A DNA stretch of 64,000 nt from assembly GCF_016862995.1 (NCBI RefSeq), contig NZ_BOOA01000003.1:62001-126000 (forward strand), given 5' to 3'. The translations under genes and the position numbers were made by a program. The notes under the pieces are model-generated. The model did no database searches and was not told the origin of the DNA. It saw nothing but the letters and a program-made list of their open reading frames with translations. The stretch comes from Acrocarpospora phusangensis. GTDB lineage: Bacteria; Actinomycetota; Actinomycetes; Streptosporangiales; Streptosporangiaceae. Every line of letters starts with the position of its first letter. Within the stretch, counting starts at the first letter, position 1. Below are positions 17,341-29,160 of this stretch, one piece after another.

Positions 17341-18237
17341 TCACTTGCTGAAGCCCGCGGTCAGGCCGCTGAGGAGCTGGCGGCGGCCCACGACGTACAG
17401 GATCAGGATGGGGAGGGTGGTGAGCACGACGGAGGCGAGGATCGCGGGAACGTTCACGCTGTACTGGCCCTGGAAGGCCCAGAGGGCGAGCGGGAGGGTG
17501 CGTTTGTCGGGGCTCTGGGTCAGGATCAGCGGCAGCAGGAAGCCGTTCCAGATGCTCAGCGCGTTGTAGATGGCCACCGTGACGACCGCGGGGCGGGTCA
17601 GCGGGAACGCCAGCCGCCAGAGCGTCGCCCATTCGGTGGCGCCGTCCATCCGCATCGACTCGAACAGTTCCTTCGGGACGTCGCGGATGAAGTTGGACAG
17701 GACGAGCACGGACAGCGGGATGGCGAAGGCGATCGACGGCAGGATCATGCCGAGCAGGCTGTCGTAGAGGTGCAGCCGGATGATGATCAGATAGACGGGG
17801 ATGATGGTCGCCTGGAGAGGGATGGCCAGGCCCATCAGGAAGAGCGAGTTCACCGAACGCAGGAACCACCCCGACCGGCTCCGCACGATCGCGTACGACG
17901 CCATGAACGACACCAGGACGGCCGGCACGACCGCGCCCAGCGTCACGATGAGGCTGTTCACGAAGTACTGGATGAACCCGGCCTCGATCACCATCTGGTA
18001 GTTGCCCAGCGTCGGCTCCGTCGGCGGCGCCAGCGGATTGGACGCGTAGTAGCTGCTCTGCTCCTTGAAGCTGGTGATGACGATCCAGTAGATCGGCACC
18101 ACCACGATCGCCAGCCACAACCAGCTGGCCGCGCCGGCCAGCCAGTTCCGGTGGCCGCCGACGATGCCCTGCGGAGTGCCGCGCCCAGGACGCGCGACGC
18201 TCGTGCGCTCCTGCTCGCGGGCGATGGTCGTCGCCAT
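17341..18237 (-). CDS. Carbohydrate ABC transporter permease (MalG-like)
   Basis: 298 residues from ATG 18237, which shares one base with the previous stop (TGATG). Six hydrophobic helices, and the EAA coupling loop LFESMRMDGATEWATLWRLAFPLTRPA is the MalG/BPD_transp_1 signature. It is the last gene of the CUT1 importer operon and pairs with the next feature. Confidence 0.92.
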   Translation of the reverse strand: MATTIAREQERTSVARPGRGTPQGIVGGHRNWLAGAASWLWLAIVVVPIYWIVITSFKEQSSYYASNPLAPPTEPTLGNYQMVIEAGFIQYFVNSLIVTLGAVVPAVLVSFMASYAIVRSRSGWFLRSVNSLFLMGLAIPLQATIIPVYLIIIRLHLYDSLLGMILPSIAFAIPLSVLVLSNFIRDVPKELFESMRMDGATEWATLWRLAFPLTRPAVVTVAIYNALSIWNGFLLPLILTQSPDKRTLPLALWAFQGQYSVNVPAILASVVLTTLPILILYVVGRRQLLSGLTAGFSK

Positions 18238-19136
18238 CAGGCGCCCTCCTGCTGACTGTGGGAGGCGTCGCGTCCGCCGAGCCGGCGCAGGAACAGCGCC
18301 AGGGCCAGGCCGACGAGCACGAGGATGACCGCGATCGCGCTGGCCGGGCCCATCAGGTTGGCCTGGAACCCGCGTTTCCACATGTCGAGGGCGAGCACCC
18401 GGGTGGTGTCCCCGGGACCGCCCGCCGTCAGCACGAAGATGAGGTCGAAGAAGGTCAGCGACCCGGCCACCATCAGCGTCGAGGACGTGATGATCGTGTA
18501 CTTGAGCTGCGGCAGGGTGATGCTGAAGAACCGCCTGACCCGCCCGGCTCCGTCGATCTCCGCGGCTTCGTACATGGATCGGGGGATCTGCCGGACGCCC
18601 GCCTGGTAGATGAGCGAGTGGAACGGGATGAACTGCCAGGACACCACGAAGATGACGACGCCGAAGGCGAGTTCCGGCACCCCGAGCCAGTCCTGCACGA
18701 GCAGGTCGATGCCGAGCCCCGCGCCCAGCCCGAAGTTCGGGTCGAGCAGCGCCTTGTACGCGATGGCGATGGCCGCCGAACTCAGCAGCAACGGAATGAA
18801 GTACACCACCGACAGCACCGCGCGGTAGCGCTGCTTGCCGGCCAGGAACACCCCGAGCAGGATGCTGGCCGGCGTCTGGACCAGCCACGACAGGGCCATC
18901 ACCAGGAAGGTGACCCAGAGCGCGTGCGGCAGGCCGGGATCGCTCAGCACGGCCGTCCAGCTGGTGAGGCCCGAGAACGTGATGTCGCCGATCCCGTTCC
19001 ACGAGGTGAAGCTGAGCACGAGCACCCCGACCAGCGGGACGACCCCGAAGGCGATGAAGATCCCCAGGGCCGGGATGGCCAGCCACGCGAGGGAGCCATG
19101 CCCGCCTCGCGTGGCCGGAGTGGCGGGCGCGGTCAC
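18237..19136 (-). CDS. Carbohydrate ABC transporter permease (MalF-like)
   Basis: 299 residues, six helices, with the EAA loop MYEAAEIDGAGRVRRFFSITLPQLKYT. It overlaps the binding-protein gene by 4 nt. No ATPase gene is present in this operon, which is usual for actinobacterial CUT1 importers that share an MsiK-type ATPase encoded elsewhere. Confidence 0.92.
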   Translation of the reverse strand: MTAPATPATRGGHGSLAWLAIPALGIFIAFGVVPLVGVLVLSFTSWNGIGDITFSGLTSWTAVLSDPGLPHALWVTFLVMALSWLVQTPASILLGVFLAGKQRYRAVLSVVYFIPLLLSSAAIAIAYKALLDPNFGLGAGLGIDLLVQDWLGVPELAFGVVIFVVSWQFIPFHSLIYQAGVRQIPRSMYEAAEIDGAGRVRRFFSITLPQLKYTIITSSTLMVAGSLTFFDLIFVLTAGGPGDTTRVLALDMWKRGFQANLMGPASAIAVILVLVGLALALFLRRLGGRDASHSQQEGA

Positions 19137-20539
19137 TTCCCGATGACCGCGTTCATGTTCGCCGCGTACTGCTCAGGGGTGATCGACAGCTGGAAGAGCT
19201 GGGAGATGTTGTCCAGCAGGACCTCGGCCGCGGTGGGGCTGAGCGCCTGGTCCCAGGACTGGGCGAAGGTCTTGGCGTTGCTGGCGATGCCGTACACGAA
19301 CTGGAGCCATTCGGCGTCCTTGCTGGAGGCCAGCAGCTTGTCGGCGCCGTTGACGATCGGGACCGAGCCGGTGTCGGTCCACATCTTGACCTCCTCGTCG
19401 GAGAGCACCGCGGTGGCGAAGAACTTCTTGGCGATCTCCTTCTGCTCCGGGGTGGCCTTGGAGTAGATCGACAGGTACTGGCCGGGGTTGCCCACGGTGT
19501 TGCTGGGGTCGCCCTTGCCGCCCTCGACCGGCGGGAAGTTCATGTAGCCGAGGTGGCCGCCGGAGACGAAGTCGCCGCCGTCCAGCGCCATGGAGCCGTA
19601 GGTCCAGACGCCGTGCACCATCATCGCGGCCTTGCCCGTGTAGAGCAGCGCCTGGTCGGCGTTGGAGTCGGCGGTGATCGAGGAGAAGCCCTTGATGAAG
19701 CCGTCCGCCTTGACCAGGTCCTGCACCTTGGTGAGGGCGTCGATGGCGGCGGGGTTGGACCAGGCGTCCTTCTCGGCGTTGAACACGGCGTCGAAGACCT
19801 CGGGGCCGCCGACCCGGTCGAACAGGAACTCCAGCCACATCATGTTGGTCCAGCGGGACTGCCCGCCGAGCGAGAACGGCGCGATCCCGGCCTCGTTGAA
19901 CTTGGGGACCAGGGCCATGATGTCGCCCCAGCTCGTCGGGGGCTCGGCGCCGATCTGCTCGAAGCACTTCTTGTTGTAGAACAGCACGACCGGCTGGACG
20001 GCCTCGCACGGCAGCGCGTAGATCTTGCCGTCGATGGTGGCCGCGCCGAACGAGGACGGGAAGAGCCGGTCCTTGACGGCCGGGTTCTCGTTCAGCCACG
20101 GCGTGAGGTCGTCGACCTGGTTCGACTGCACGTACGTGCGCAGACCGCCGCCGCCCCAGCCCCAGATGATGGTCGGCGCCTGGCCGGCCCCGAGCGCCGT
20201 CTTGATCTTCGTCTTGTACGCGTCGTTCTGGAAGGTCGTCGGCGTGATGCCCGCGGTGGGGTTGGCCTTGTTGAAGCGCTCGACGGAGGCGGTCCTGATG
20301 CCTTCCTGGGGCTGCGTGCTGAGATACCAGTACGTGGCGTTGGCGCTGCCGCCGCCAGCGCTCGCTGCGCCGCCGCCGGCGGGGGACGGACCGGAGGTGC
20401 CGCAGGCCGCCAGCGCGGCTCCGACGGGCACGCCTAAGGCGAGGCTGAGGAATGTGCGGCGATTGGGTGTTCTGGGCTCCACGCTGATCTCCGTACTCGA
20501 GGGCCGAGGCCGCGTCTGTTGATCATCGTTGGCGGTCAT
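19133..20539 (-). CDS. Carbohydrate ABC transporter substrate-binding lipoprotein (CUT1)
   Basis: 468 residues. The N terminus carries a twin-arginine motif (NRRTFLSLAL) followed by a lipobox (LAAC), so the receptor is probably Tat-exported and lipid-anchored. The mature part is SBP_bac_1: APTIIWGWGGGGLRTYV, LPCEAVQPVVLFYNKKCFEQIG and MMVHGVWTYGSM. It is transcribed divergently from a GH3 glycosidase with CGAAA-type palindromes between. The layout matches bxlE-type xylobiose/xylo-oligosaccharide receptors; cello- or other oligosaccharides are possible. Confidence 0.9.
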   Translation of the reverse strand: MTANDDQQTRPRPSSTEISVEPRTPNRRTFLSLALGVPVGAALAACGTSGPSPAGGGAASAGGGSANATYWYLSTQPQEGIRTASVERFNKANPTAGITPTTFQNDAYKTKIKTALGAGQAPTIIWGWGGGGLRTYVQSNQVDDLTPWLNENPAVKDRLFPSSFGAATIDGKIYALPCEAVQPVVLFYNKKCFEQIGAEPPTSWGDIMALVPKFNEAGIAPFSLGGQSRWTNMMWLEFLFDRVGGPEVFDAVFNAEKDAWSNPAAIDALTKVQDLVKADGFIKGFSSITADSNADQALLYTGKAAMMVHGVWTYGSMALDGGDFVSGGHLGYMNFPPVEGGKGDPSNTVGNPGQYLSIYSKATPEQKEIAKKFFATAVLSDEEVKMWTDTGSVPIVNGADKLLASSKDAEWLQFVYGIASNAKTFAQSWDQALSPTAAEVLLDNISQLFQLSITPEQYAANMNAVIGK

Positions 20540-20617
20540 CGTGGCGGATCAGCGCCCCCGAAGCCCGAAAGCTTCAAGCCGGTCCACCGAAACATTTGCG
20601 ACATGACCGCGCGGGAT

Positions 20618-20632
20618 CGAAACTAAGTTTCG
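20618..20632. promoter_or_regulatory. LacI-type operator, importer side
   Basis: CGAAACTAAGTTTCG: perfect 7-bp arms around one base, 79 bp upstream of the importer start codon. The CGAAA...TTTCG form is typical of actinobacterial LacI regulators of xylo-oligosaccharide genes (BxlR class). Confidence 0.6.
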
Positions 20633-20746
20633 GCAGATGCCCTGTCAATAGGTATCGGGGGCGGGAATCGGGGCGTCCCAGTTAATTGGGGGTTGAACTG
20701 GGCTTTTGTTCTGGTTAACGTCTCGGGGGCAGGTCACTGCAGGGTC

Positions 20747-20760
20747 TCGAAATATTTCGA
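20747..20760. promoter_or_regulatory. LacI-type operator, glycosidase side
   Basis: TCGAAATATTTCGA is a perfect 14-bp palindrome, 27 bp before the GH3 ATG. It shares the CGAAA/TTTCG half-sites with the site at 20618, so one LacI protein probably controls both directions. A weaker related stretch lies at 20588-20600. Confidence 0.6.
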
Positions 20761-20787
20761 AAAATTAGCGACTGATGGGAGCAGTAC

Positions 20788-23250
20788 ATGACCGCTCTGG
20801 ATCGCCACCCGTGGCAGGATCCCACGCTGTCCTTGCCCGAACGGGTGGAGGCCCTGCTCAAGGAGATGACCCTCGAAGAGAAGGTCGGGCAGTTGGGCAG
20901 CCGGTGGGCGAGCAATGACATACTCGCCGCGGAAGATCCAGACACCACAGCCGAGGCCGCGCCGACTGATCCGGGAGTCGCGGGCACCCACAACGTCGCG
21001 CCGTTGCAGGACGTGCTCGCCGCGTCCAGCGCCATCACCTTCGAGCAGGCCATCGAGTGGGGATTAGGCCACCTCACCAGGGTGTTCGGCACCCGGCCTG
21101 TGACCGCGGCGGAGGGCGCCGCCGAAGTGATCCGGATGCAGCGCGCCGTGGTCGCCCAGTCCCGCCTCGGCATCCCGGCGATCGTGCACGAGGAATGCCT
21201 CACCGGATTCACCACGTTCGGCGCGACCGTCTATCCCGCCGCCATCGCCTGGGGCGCCACCTTCGACCCCGACCTCATCGAGCGCATGGCCGGCGCCATC
21301 GGCGGCGACATGCGCGCCGTCGGCGTGCACCAGGGGCTCTCGCCGGTGCTCGACGTCGTCCGCGACTACCGCTGGGGGCGGGTCGAGGAGACGATCGGGG
21401 AGGATCCGTACCTGGTGGCGATGCTCGGGGCCGCGTACGTGCGGGGCCTGGAGAACGCCGGGGTCATCGCCACGCTCAAGCACTTCGCGGGGTACTCTGC
21501 CTCGCGGGGCGCGCGCAACCACGGGCCGGTGCCGATGGGCCGGCGCGAGCTGATGGACATGATCCTGCCGACCTTCGAGACCGCGATCGCCGAGGGCGGG
21601 GCGCGCTCGGTGATGAACTCGTACTCGGACGTGGACGGGGTGCCCGCCGCGGCCGATTCCTGGCTGCTCACCGAGCTGCTGCGGGAGGAGTGGGGCTTCA
21701 CCGGGACCGTCGTCTCCGACTACTGGGCGATCCCGTTCCTCGCCTCGCAGCACCTCGTCGCCGCCGACAACGCCGAGGCCGGCGCGCAGGCCCTCAGCGC
21801 GGGCATCGACGTGGAACTGCCCGACACCATCGGCTACGGGTCCCACCTGGTCGGACTGGTGGCCTCCGGCGACCTCCCGGAGTCCCTGATCGACCGGGCC
21901 GCGCGCCGCCTGCTCCTGCAGAAGGCGCAGCTCGGGCTGCTCGACAACGACTGGACGCCCGAGGGCTCCATCGTGAATCCCACGGTCGACTTCGACTCGG
22001 CCGACAACCGCGCCCTGGCCAGGGAGGTGGCCGAGCGGTCGGTCATCCTGCTGGACGCGGGCGAGGTGCTGCCGCTGCTCGGCGACGGCCGGGAGGCGCC
22101 GCGCACGCTCGCCGTGGTCGGCTGGGGCGCGTCCGATCCGCGGACGTTCATGGGCTGCTACTCCTTCCCCAACCACGTGCTGCCGCGCCACCCCGAGCTG
22201 GGCATGGGCATCGACGCGCCCAGCCTGGTCGACGCCCTGCGCGAGGAGCTGCCGGACACCAAGATCGTGTACGAGCGGGGCTGCGACGTGCGCGGGACTG
22301 ACCGGTCGGGCTTCGCGGCCGCGGTCGCGGCGGCCCAGGAGGCCGACCTGTGCGTCGCCGTGGTCGGGGACCGGGCCGGCATGTTCGGTCAGGGCACCTC
22401 CGGGGAGGGCTGCGACGCCGAGGACCTGCGGCTGCCCGGGGTGCAGGAGGACCTGGTGGCCGCCGTCGCCGCCACCGGCACGCCGGTCGTGGTGGTGGTC
22501 GTCTCCGGCCGGCCGTACGCGCTGGAGGACGTGCACCAGCGGACCGCCGCGCTGATCCAGGCGTTCATGCCCGGCGAGGAGGGCGCGGGAGCGATCTCTC
22601 GTATAGTCTCGGGGCGTGTCCAACCGGGAGGTAAGTTGCCCGTACAGATTCCGCGCCGTGAGGGCGGGCAGCCGGGCACGTACCTTCAGCCGCCGCTGGG
22701 AGCCGACAGCCACGGCATCAGCAACCTAGACCCGACCCCGCTCTTCCCGTTCGGGTACGGCGCCTCGTACACGACCTTCGAGGTCGGCGAGCTGCGGATC
22801 AGCGACACCGAGATCCCCACGGACGGCGAGTTCAGCGTGTCCGTCCGGGTGCGCAACACCGGCTCCCGGGCCGGGGACGAGGTCGTGCAGCTCTACCTGC
22901 ACGACGTGCTGGCCCAGGTCACCCGCCCGGTGCGGCAGCTCGCCGGATTCGTACGGGTGCGCCTGCAGCCCGGGGAGTGCAAGGACGTGCGCTTCCGCGT
23001 CCACGCCGACCGGACCGCGTTCACCGGCCGCGACCTGCGCCGGATCGTCGAACCCGGGGACCTCGAGGTGTTCGTCGGCACCTCGTCCACCGACCTGCCC
23101 TGCCAGGGCGGGGTACGGCTGACCGGGCCGACGCGCGTCGTCGGCCACGACCGGAAGCTCGTGACGCCCGTGGAGGTGGAATCCCCCGAAGCGGACGGCG
23201 GGCGAGCGGACTCCGATGTTGGGCGGCAGAGGGGAACTGATGGCGGTTAG
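20788..23250 (+). CDS. Intracellular glycoside hydrolase family 3 (beta-xylosidase/beta-glucosidase)
   Basis: 820 residues, no signal peptide, so it is cytoplasmic. Domains in order: GH3 N-terminal barrel (about 10-360), GH3 C-terminal alpha/beta sandwich (about 400-640) and fibronectin III-like domain (about 660-760). The nucleophile Asp lies in FTGTVVSDYWAIP (about residue 311), and substrate-binding KHFAGYSASRGARN and NSYSDVDGVP are intact. GGGAG precedes the ATG. It should hydrolyse oligosaccharides brought in by the divergent importer; BxlA-type beta-xylosidase is the best guess. It overlaps the LacI gene by 11 nt. Confidence 0.9.
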   Translation: MTALDRHPWQDPTLSLPERVEALLKEMTLEEKVGQLGSRWASNDILAAEDPDTTAEAAPTDPGVAGTHNVAPLQDVLAASSAITFEQAIEWGLGHLTRVFGTRPVTAAEGAAEVIRMQRAVVAQSRLGIPAIVHEECLTGFTTFGATVYPAAIAWGATFDPDLIERMAGAIGGDMRAVGVHQGLSPVLDVVRDYRWGRVEETIGEDPYLVAMLGAAYVRGLENAGVIATLKHFAGYSASRGARNHGPVPMGRRELMDMILPTFETAIAEGGARSVMNSYSDVDGVPAAADSWLLTELLREEWGFTGTVVSDYWAIPFLASQHLVAADNAEAGAQALSAGIDVELPDTIGYGSHLVGLVASGDLPESLIDRAARRLLLQKAQLGLLDNDWTPEGSIVNPTVDFDSADNRALAREVAERSVILLDAGEVLPLLGDGREAPRTLAVVGWGASDPRTFMGCYSFPNHVLPRHPELGMGIDAPSLVDALREELPDTKIVYERGCDVRGTDRSGFAAAVAAAQEADLCVAVVGDRAGMFGQGTSGEGCDAEDLRLPGVQEDLVAAVAATGTPVVVVVVSGRPYALEDVHQRTAALIQAFMPGEEGAGAISRIVSGRVQPGGKLPVQIPRREGGQPGTYLQPPLGADSHGISNLDPTPLFPFGYGASYTTFEVGELRISDTEIPTDGEFSVSVRVRNTGSRAGDEVVQLYLHDVLAQVTRPVRQLAGFVRVRLQPGECKDVRFRVHADRTAFTGRDLRRIVEPGDLEVFVGTSSTDLPCQGGVRLTGPTRVVGHDRKLVTPVEVESPEADGGRADSDVGRQRGTDGG

Positions 23251-24283
23251 TCCTAGACGTGCCACCCTGGCCACGGTCGCGGCGTCGGCGGGGGTTTCCG
23301 TCGCGACCGTGTCCAAGGTGCTCAACGGACGCAGTGACGTCGCGCCGGCGACGCGGTCGCTGGTGCAGTCTCTGCTGCGGCAGCACGATTACGTCGCCCC
23401 GTCGCCGCGCCGGGGGGAGACTCCGGGCCGGGACACCGTCGAGGTGCAGTTCGACAAGGAGCTGAACGCGTACTCGACCGAGATCGTGCAGGGGGCGGTG
23501 GAGGGCGGCGCGGACCTCGACGTCGGCGTCGTCATCAGCATCAGGCGGCCCGCCGACCGGCCGGGCGCCTGGGCCCGCGAGCTGGTCGGCGCGGGCCGGC
23601 GGGCGCTGATCGCCGTCACCAGCGAGCTGACGCCGGGGCACCTGACGGCGCTGTCGCGGGCGCGGCTGCCGCTGGTCATGATCGATCCGCTGAACCTGCC
23701 GCGGGCCCGGGTGACCAGCATCGGTTCCACCAACTTCGCGGGCGGGCTGGCGGCGACGCAGCATCTGCTGTCGCTGGGGCATCGGCGGATCGCGTACATC
23801 GGGGGGCACGCGACGGCGGCCTGTCATCAGGCGCGGATGCACGGATATCGGGCGGCGATGGAGGCGGAGCACGCGGAGGTGCTTCCGCATTACGTGCAGA
23901 CCGGGCATTTCCAGTACCACGACGGTGTGGTGGGCGGCGCGGCCCTGCTCGACCTGCCGGAACCGCCGACGGCCATCTTCGCGGGCAACGACGCGACGGC
24001 CCTGGGTATCATCGAAGCCGCCCGGGAGCGCGGCCTGCGCATCCCCGAGGACCTCAGCATCGTGGGTTTCGACGACACCCAGCTCGCGCCGATGGCGTCA
24101 CCGCCGCTCACCACCATCCGGCAGCCGCTGCGGGAGATGGGCGCCGTCGCCCTGCGCACCGCACTCCGCCTGGCCGCCGGCGAGAAGATCGACTCCCATC
24201 ACGTGGAACTGGCCACGTCCCTGGTGATCAGAGGATCGACGGCTCCCGTCGCGGCCGAGGAGAACGCGCGCCGAGCCGGGTAA
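23240..24283 (+). CDS. LacI-family transcriptional regulator
   Basis: 347 residues from the ATG at 23240, with GAGGGGAA upstream, overlapping the GH3 stop by 11 nt. The LacI helix-turn-helix and hinge are textbook: TLATVAASAGVSVATVSKVLNGRSDVA. The C-terminal periplasmic-binding-like domain ends with FDDTQLAPMASPPLTTIRQP. It is translationally coupled to the glycosidase and probably represses both it and the importer via the two palindromes, releasing DNA when the imported sugar or a product binds. Confidence 0.93.
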   Translation: MAVSPRRATLATVAASAGVSVATVSKVLNGRSDVAPATRSLVQSLLRQHDYVAPSPRRGETPGRDTVEVQFDKELNAYSTEIVQGAVEGGADLDVGVVISIRRPADRPGAWARELVGAGRRALIAVTSELTPGHLTALSRARLPLVMIDPLNLPRARVTSIGSTNFAGGLAATQHLLSLGHRRIAYIGGHATAACHQARMHGYRAAMEAEHAEVLPHYVQTGHFQYHDGVVGGAALLDLPEPPTAIFAGNDATALGIIEAARERGLRIPEDLSIVGFDDTQLAPMASPPLTTIRQPLREMGAVALRTALRLAAGEKIDSHHVELATSLVIRGSTAPVAAEENARRAG

Positions 24284-24412
24284 CGGTCGCATCGTGGGAT
24301 CTGTCGGTGCGGCCGATGATCGCCGGTATGCGTGCGTTGGTACGCCCGGGGCGGAGCGGTCACGATCGTCGGGTTACCGCGTCGCGCGTACACGGGCGGA
24401 TCGACGTGCTCG

Positions 24413-24622
24413 TCAGGCGCCGTTCAGGCGGATGAACTCCTCCAGGGAGAAGCGGCCGTCCGAGTCGACGTCGGCGGCGCTGTTGAGCGCGCCGATCGCC
24501 TCCCGCGGCAGGTCGGGGAAGTGGGCGCGCAGCTCCGCCTCGGTGACGTAGCCGTCCCCGTCCTGATCGATCGAGTCGAATTCGCGCCGAAGCGCGTCCA
24601 GCCGCTCCTGGGTGAGCTCCAC
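24413..24622 (-). CDS. Small two-EF-hand calcium-binding protein
   Basis: 69 residues. Two complete EF-hand loops are visible: DQDGDGYVTEAE and DVDSDGRFSLEE, with Asp/Asn-type ligands at positions 1, 3 and 5 and Glu at position 12. Streptomycete calmodulin-like proteins (CabA/CabC/CabD) have this architecture at similar size. Probably a calcium buffer or sensor. The stop is 130 bp from the convergent LacI gene; I see no strong hairpin in that gap. Confidence 0.88.
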   Translation of the reverse strand: MELTQERLDALRREFDSIDQDGDGYVTEAELRAHFPDLPREAIGALNSAADVDSDGRFSLEEFIRLNGA

Positions 24623-24667
24623 AGTGCCCCTACTCTCTCGCTACGGCTTTCCAAGATAAGCGGATAT

Positions 24668-25639
24668 TCACGCATAAAGCGCGGCTAGGCCCTGGGCTGT
24701 GGCGGCCAGTTTCGCGCGGAGGGCCGGGGGGTCCAGGACCTCGCATTCGGCGCCGAGCCGGAGGAACTCGCCGTGGGCGTGGGTGAGGGACTCGATAGGC
24801 ACGGTGGCGGTGATCCAGCCGAGGGCGTCGGGGGGTGAGGCGGTCTCCGCCACCGCGCGGGCGACCTGGGAGCTCATCGTCTCGGTGAGCCGTTCCCGGC
24901 CGGCCGGCGAGAGGCGTACCACGGCCTGGCCCTGGATGAGGCGGGCGCGGAAGCCGGCGAGGTGGTCGCGCCAGAACGCGCCGAGGTCGAAGCCGTCGGC
25001 GCGGGTGAACGTGTCGTCCGTGACTTGGAGTTCCAGGATCTGGCTGACCCGGTAGGTGCGCAGCGTCGCCTCGCAGCTGGCGATGAGGTACCACTTGCCC
25101 GCTTTGAGCACCAGCCCGTACGGCTCCAGCGTGCGTTCGACCTCGCAGGGCTCGCGCCAGCGGTGGTAGAGCACCTGGATGACCTGCCTGTTCCAGACCG
25201 CCCCGGCGACGGCCGGGAGGTGCGGGACCTGGTCGCCGTCGTGGTACCAGCCGGGGGCGTCCAGGTGGAAGTGCTCGCGGATGCGGCGGGAGCCCTCGCG
25301 CAGGTCCGGCGGGAGCGCGGCCTCGATCTTGAGTTCCGCGGCGGCGGCGAGGGCGCCCAGGCCGAGCTCCCGGGCGGGTCCGGGCAGCCCGGCGAGGAAC
25401 AGGGCCTGGGCCTCCTGCTCGGTCAGGCCGGTCAGGCGGGTGCGGAAGCCGCCGAGCAGCTGGTAGCCGCCCTGGTGCCCGGCCTCGCCGTACAGGGGGA
25501 TGCCGGCGGCGTGGAGGGAGTCGACGTCGCGGTAGACGGTGCGGACGCTGACCTCCAACTCGTCGGCGAGCTGTCGCGCGGTCATGCGGCCACGGGCCTG
25601 CAACAGGAGCAGTACGGACAGAAGCCTAGAAGCTCGCAT
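24668..25639 (-). CDS. YafY-type helix-turn-helix / WYL-domain regulator
   Basis: 323 residues from ATG 25639 ([17 protein letters not shown]). An HTH_11-type winged helix ([32 protein letters not shown]) is followed by a WYL domain ([32 protein letters not shown]) and a WCX-type C-terminal region. WYL proteins sense nucleic acids or small ligands and often control an adjacent divergent gene. Here the divergent gene starts 44 bp away with a palindrome between. An upstream in-frame start (25690) was rejected because it would run across that palindrome. Confidence 0.88.
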   Translation of the reverse strand: MRASRLLSVLLLLQARGRMTARQLADELEVSVRTVYRDVDSLHAAGIPLYGEAGHQGGYQLLGGFRTRLTGLTEQEAQALFLAGLPGPARELGLGALAAAAELKIEAALPPDLREGSRRIREHFHLDAPGWYHDGDQVPHLPAVAGAVWNRQVIQVLYHRWREPCEVERTLEPYGLVLKAGKWYLIASCEATLRTYRVSQILELQVTDDTFTRADGFDLGAFWRDHLAGFRARLIQGQAVVRLSPAGRERLTETMSSQVARAVAETASPPDALGWITATVPIESLTHAHGEFLRLGAECEVLDPPALRAKLAATAQGLAALYA

Positions 25640-25640
25640 T

Positions 25641-25663
25641 CCACTGACAGTACGTGTCAGTGG
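25641..25663. promoter_or_regulatory. Palindrome between the WYL regulator and its divergent neighbour
   Basis: CCACTGACA (25641-25649) and TGTCAGTGG (25655-25663) are perfect 9-bp arms separated by 5 bp, abutting the regulator's start codon and 20 bp before the other gene's ATG. Likely operator of the WYL protein. Confidence 0.6.
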
Positions 25664-25683
25664 AGCACTCGTACGGTGCGGGC

Positions 25684-26151
25684 ATGGCAATCAGCGAGAA
25701 CAACTTCGACTTCCTGGTCGGCACCTGGGACGTGGCCAACCGCAAGCTGCTCAAGCGCGGGGTCGGCTGCGAGGACTGGGAGGAGATTCCGGCCACCACG
25801 GCCGTGCGCGGCTTCTTCGACGGGGCCGGCAACTTCGACGAGATCGTCTTCCACACCCAGGGCTACCGGGGCGCGACCGTACGGCTCTACGACGCCCGGA
25901 CGGATCTGTGGTCGCTGCACTGGATCGACGGACGGGTGGGCATGGACCCGATTCCGTGTGTGGGCCGGTTCGGTGACGACGGGGTGGGCCGGTTCTTCGC
26001 GGACGACACCTGGGAGGGCCGGCCGATCCGGGTGCGGTTCATCTGGTCCGCGATCACGCCGACCTCCTGCCGGTGGGAGCAGGCCTTCTCCTACGACGGC
26101 GAGCGGACCTGGGAGACCAACTGGATCATGGACTTCACGCGGACCGGCTGA
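25684..26151 (+). CDS. Conserved hypothetical protein, DUF1579/calycin-like
   Basis: 155 residues from ATG 25684. The opening [15 protein letters not shown] resembles the start of DUF1579/heme-binding-like beta-barrel proteins, and the alternating strands with Trp/Asp turns ([21 protein letters not shown]) suggest a small calycin barrel. No catalytic residues are recognised. As the divergent partner of a YafY-type regulator with a shared palindrome, it is probably the regulated target. Possibly a small-ligand carrier. Confidence 0.65.
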   Translation: MAISENNFDFLVGTWDVANRKLLKRGVGCEDWEEIPATTAVRGFFDGAGNFDEIVFHTQGYRGATVRLYDARTDLWSLHWIDGRVGMDPIPCVGRFGDDGVGRFFADDTWEGRPIRVRFIWSAITPTSCRWEQAFSYDGERTWETNWIMDFTRTG

Positions 26152-26159
26152 AACACGGT

Positions 26160-26169
26160 AGAGCGCTCT
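26160..26169. promoter_or_regulatory. Operator copy 1 for the secreted GH3 gene
   Basis: AGAGCGCTCT, a perfect 10-bp palindrome, 9 bp past the preceding stop codon. Its GAGCGCTC core is the core of the CebR/LacI-type operator of actinomycete cellulose-use genes. Confidence 0.5.
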
Positions 26170-26278
26170 CTCGTTCCTGTGGTCACCGGTGCTCTGACAT
26201 GCAATAACACGCAAAATAAGTCACAGCCTGGGAATCTGCCCGTGGATCTGGTTCGGAAACGTCTTTTCCTGTTACGGG

Positions 26279-26288
26279 AGAGCGCTCT
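26279..26288. promoter_or_regulatory. Operator copy 2 for the secreted GH3 gene
   Basis: A second exact AGAGCGCTCT, 119 bp from copy 1 and ten bases upstream of the -35 of the predicted promoter. Two equal sites about eleven helical turns apart would allow looping. Confidence 0.55.
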
Positions 26289-26298
26289 TGTGAGGTTA

Positions 26299-26327
26299 TT
26301 GACTCGGAACCGTTACCCGGTCAGGAT
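26299..26327 (+). promoter_or_regulatory. Predicted promoter of the secreted GH3 gene
   Basis: TTGACT at 26299-26304, 17 bases, CAGGAT at 26322-26327, about 43 bp before the ATG at 26370. Close to the actinobacterial housekeeping consensus. Confidence 0.5.
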
Positions 26328-26369
26328 TCGGCGTGTCGGCAGCCGTTTGCTACCCAGAGCGGACTTTCT

Positions 26370-29021
<2,652 letters not shown>

Positions 29022-29033
29022 CGGTTGACTCGT

Positions 29034-29071
29034 GGGCCGGTCGTGTTGCGGCATGACCGGCCCTCGGTTTT
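29034..29071 (+). terminator. Terminator of the secreted GH3 gene
   Basis: GGGCCGGTC (29034-29042) pairs with GACCGGCCC (29055-29063) across a 12-base loop and is followed by TCGGTTTT, 13 bp after the stop. Confidence 0.75.
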
Positions 29072-29160
29072 CCGGCGACCGTCGAGGTCATGTCATCTTC
29101 TGCCCATGACGCTTGACCTGCTCCCATCGCCCTTGATTTGGTCGATAAGGGGGATCTGTC

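Noticed and set aside
24284..24412. Terminator between the LacI and EF-hand genes
   Set aside because: GGTAAC and GTTACC words occur about 90 bp apart but no compact stem forms; I see nothing else in the gap.
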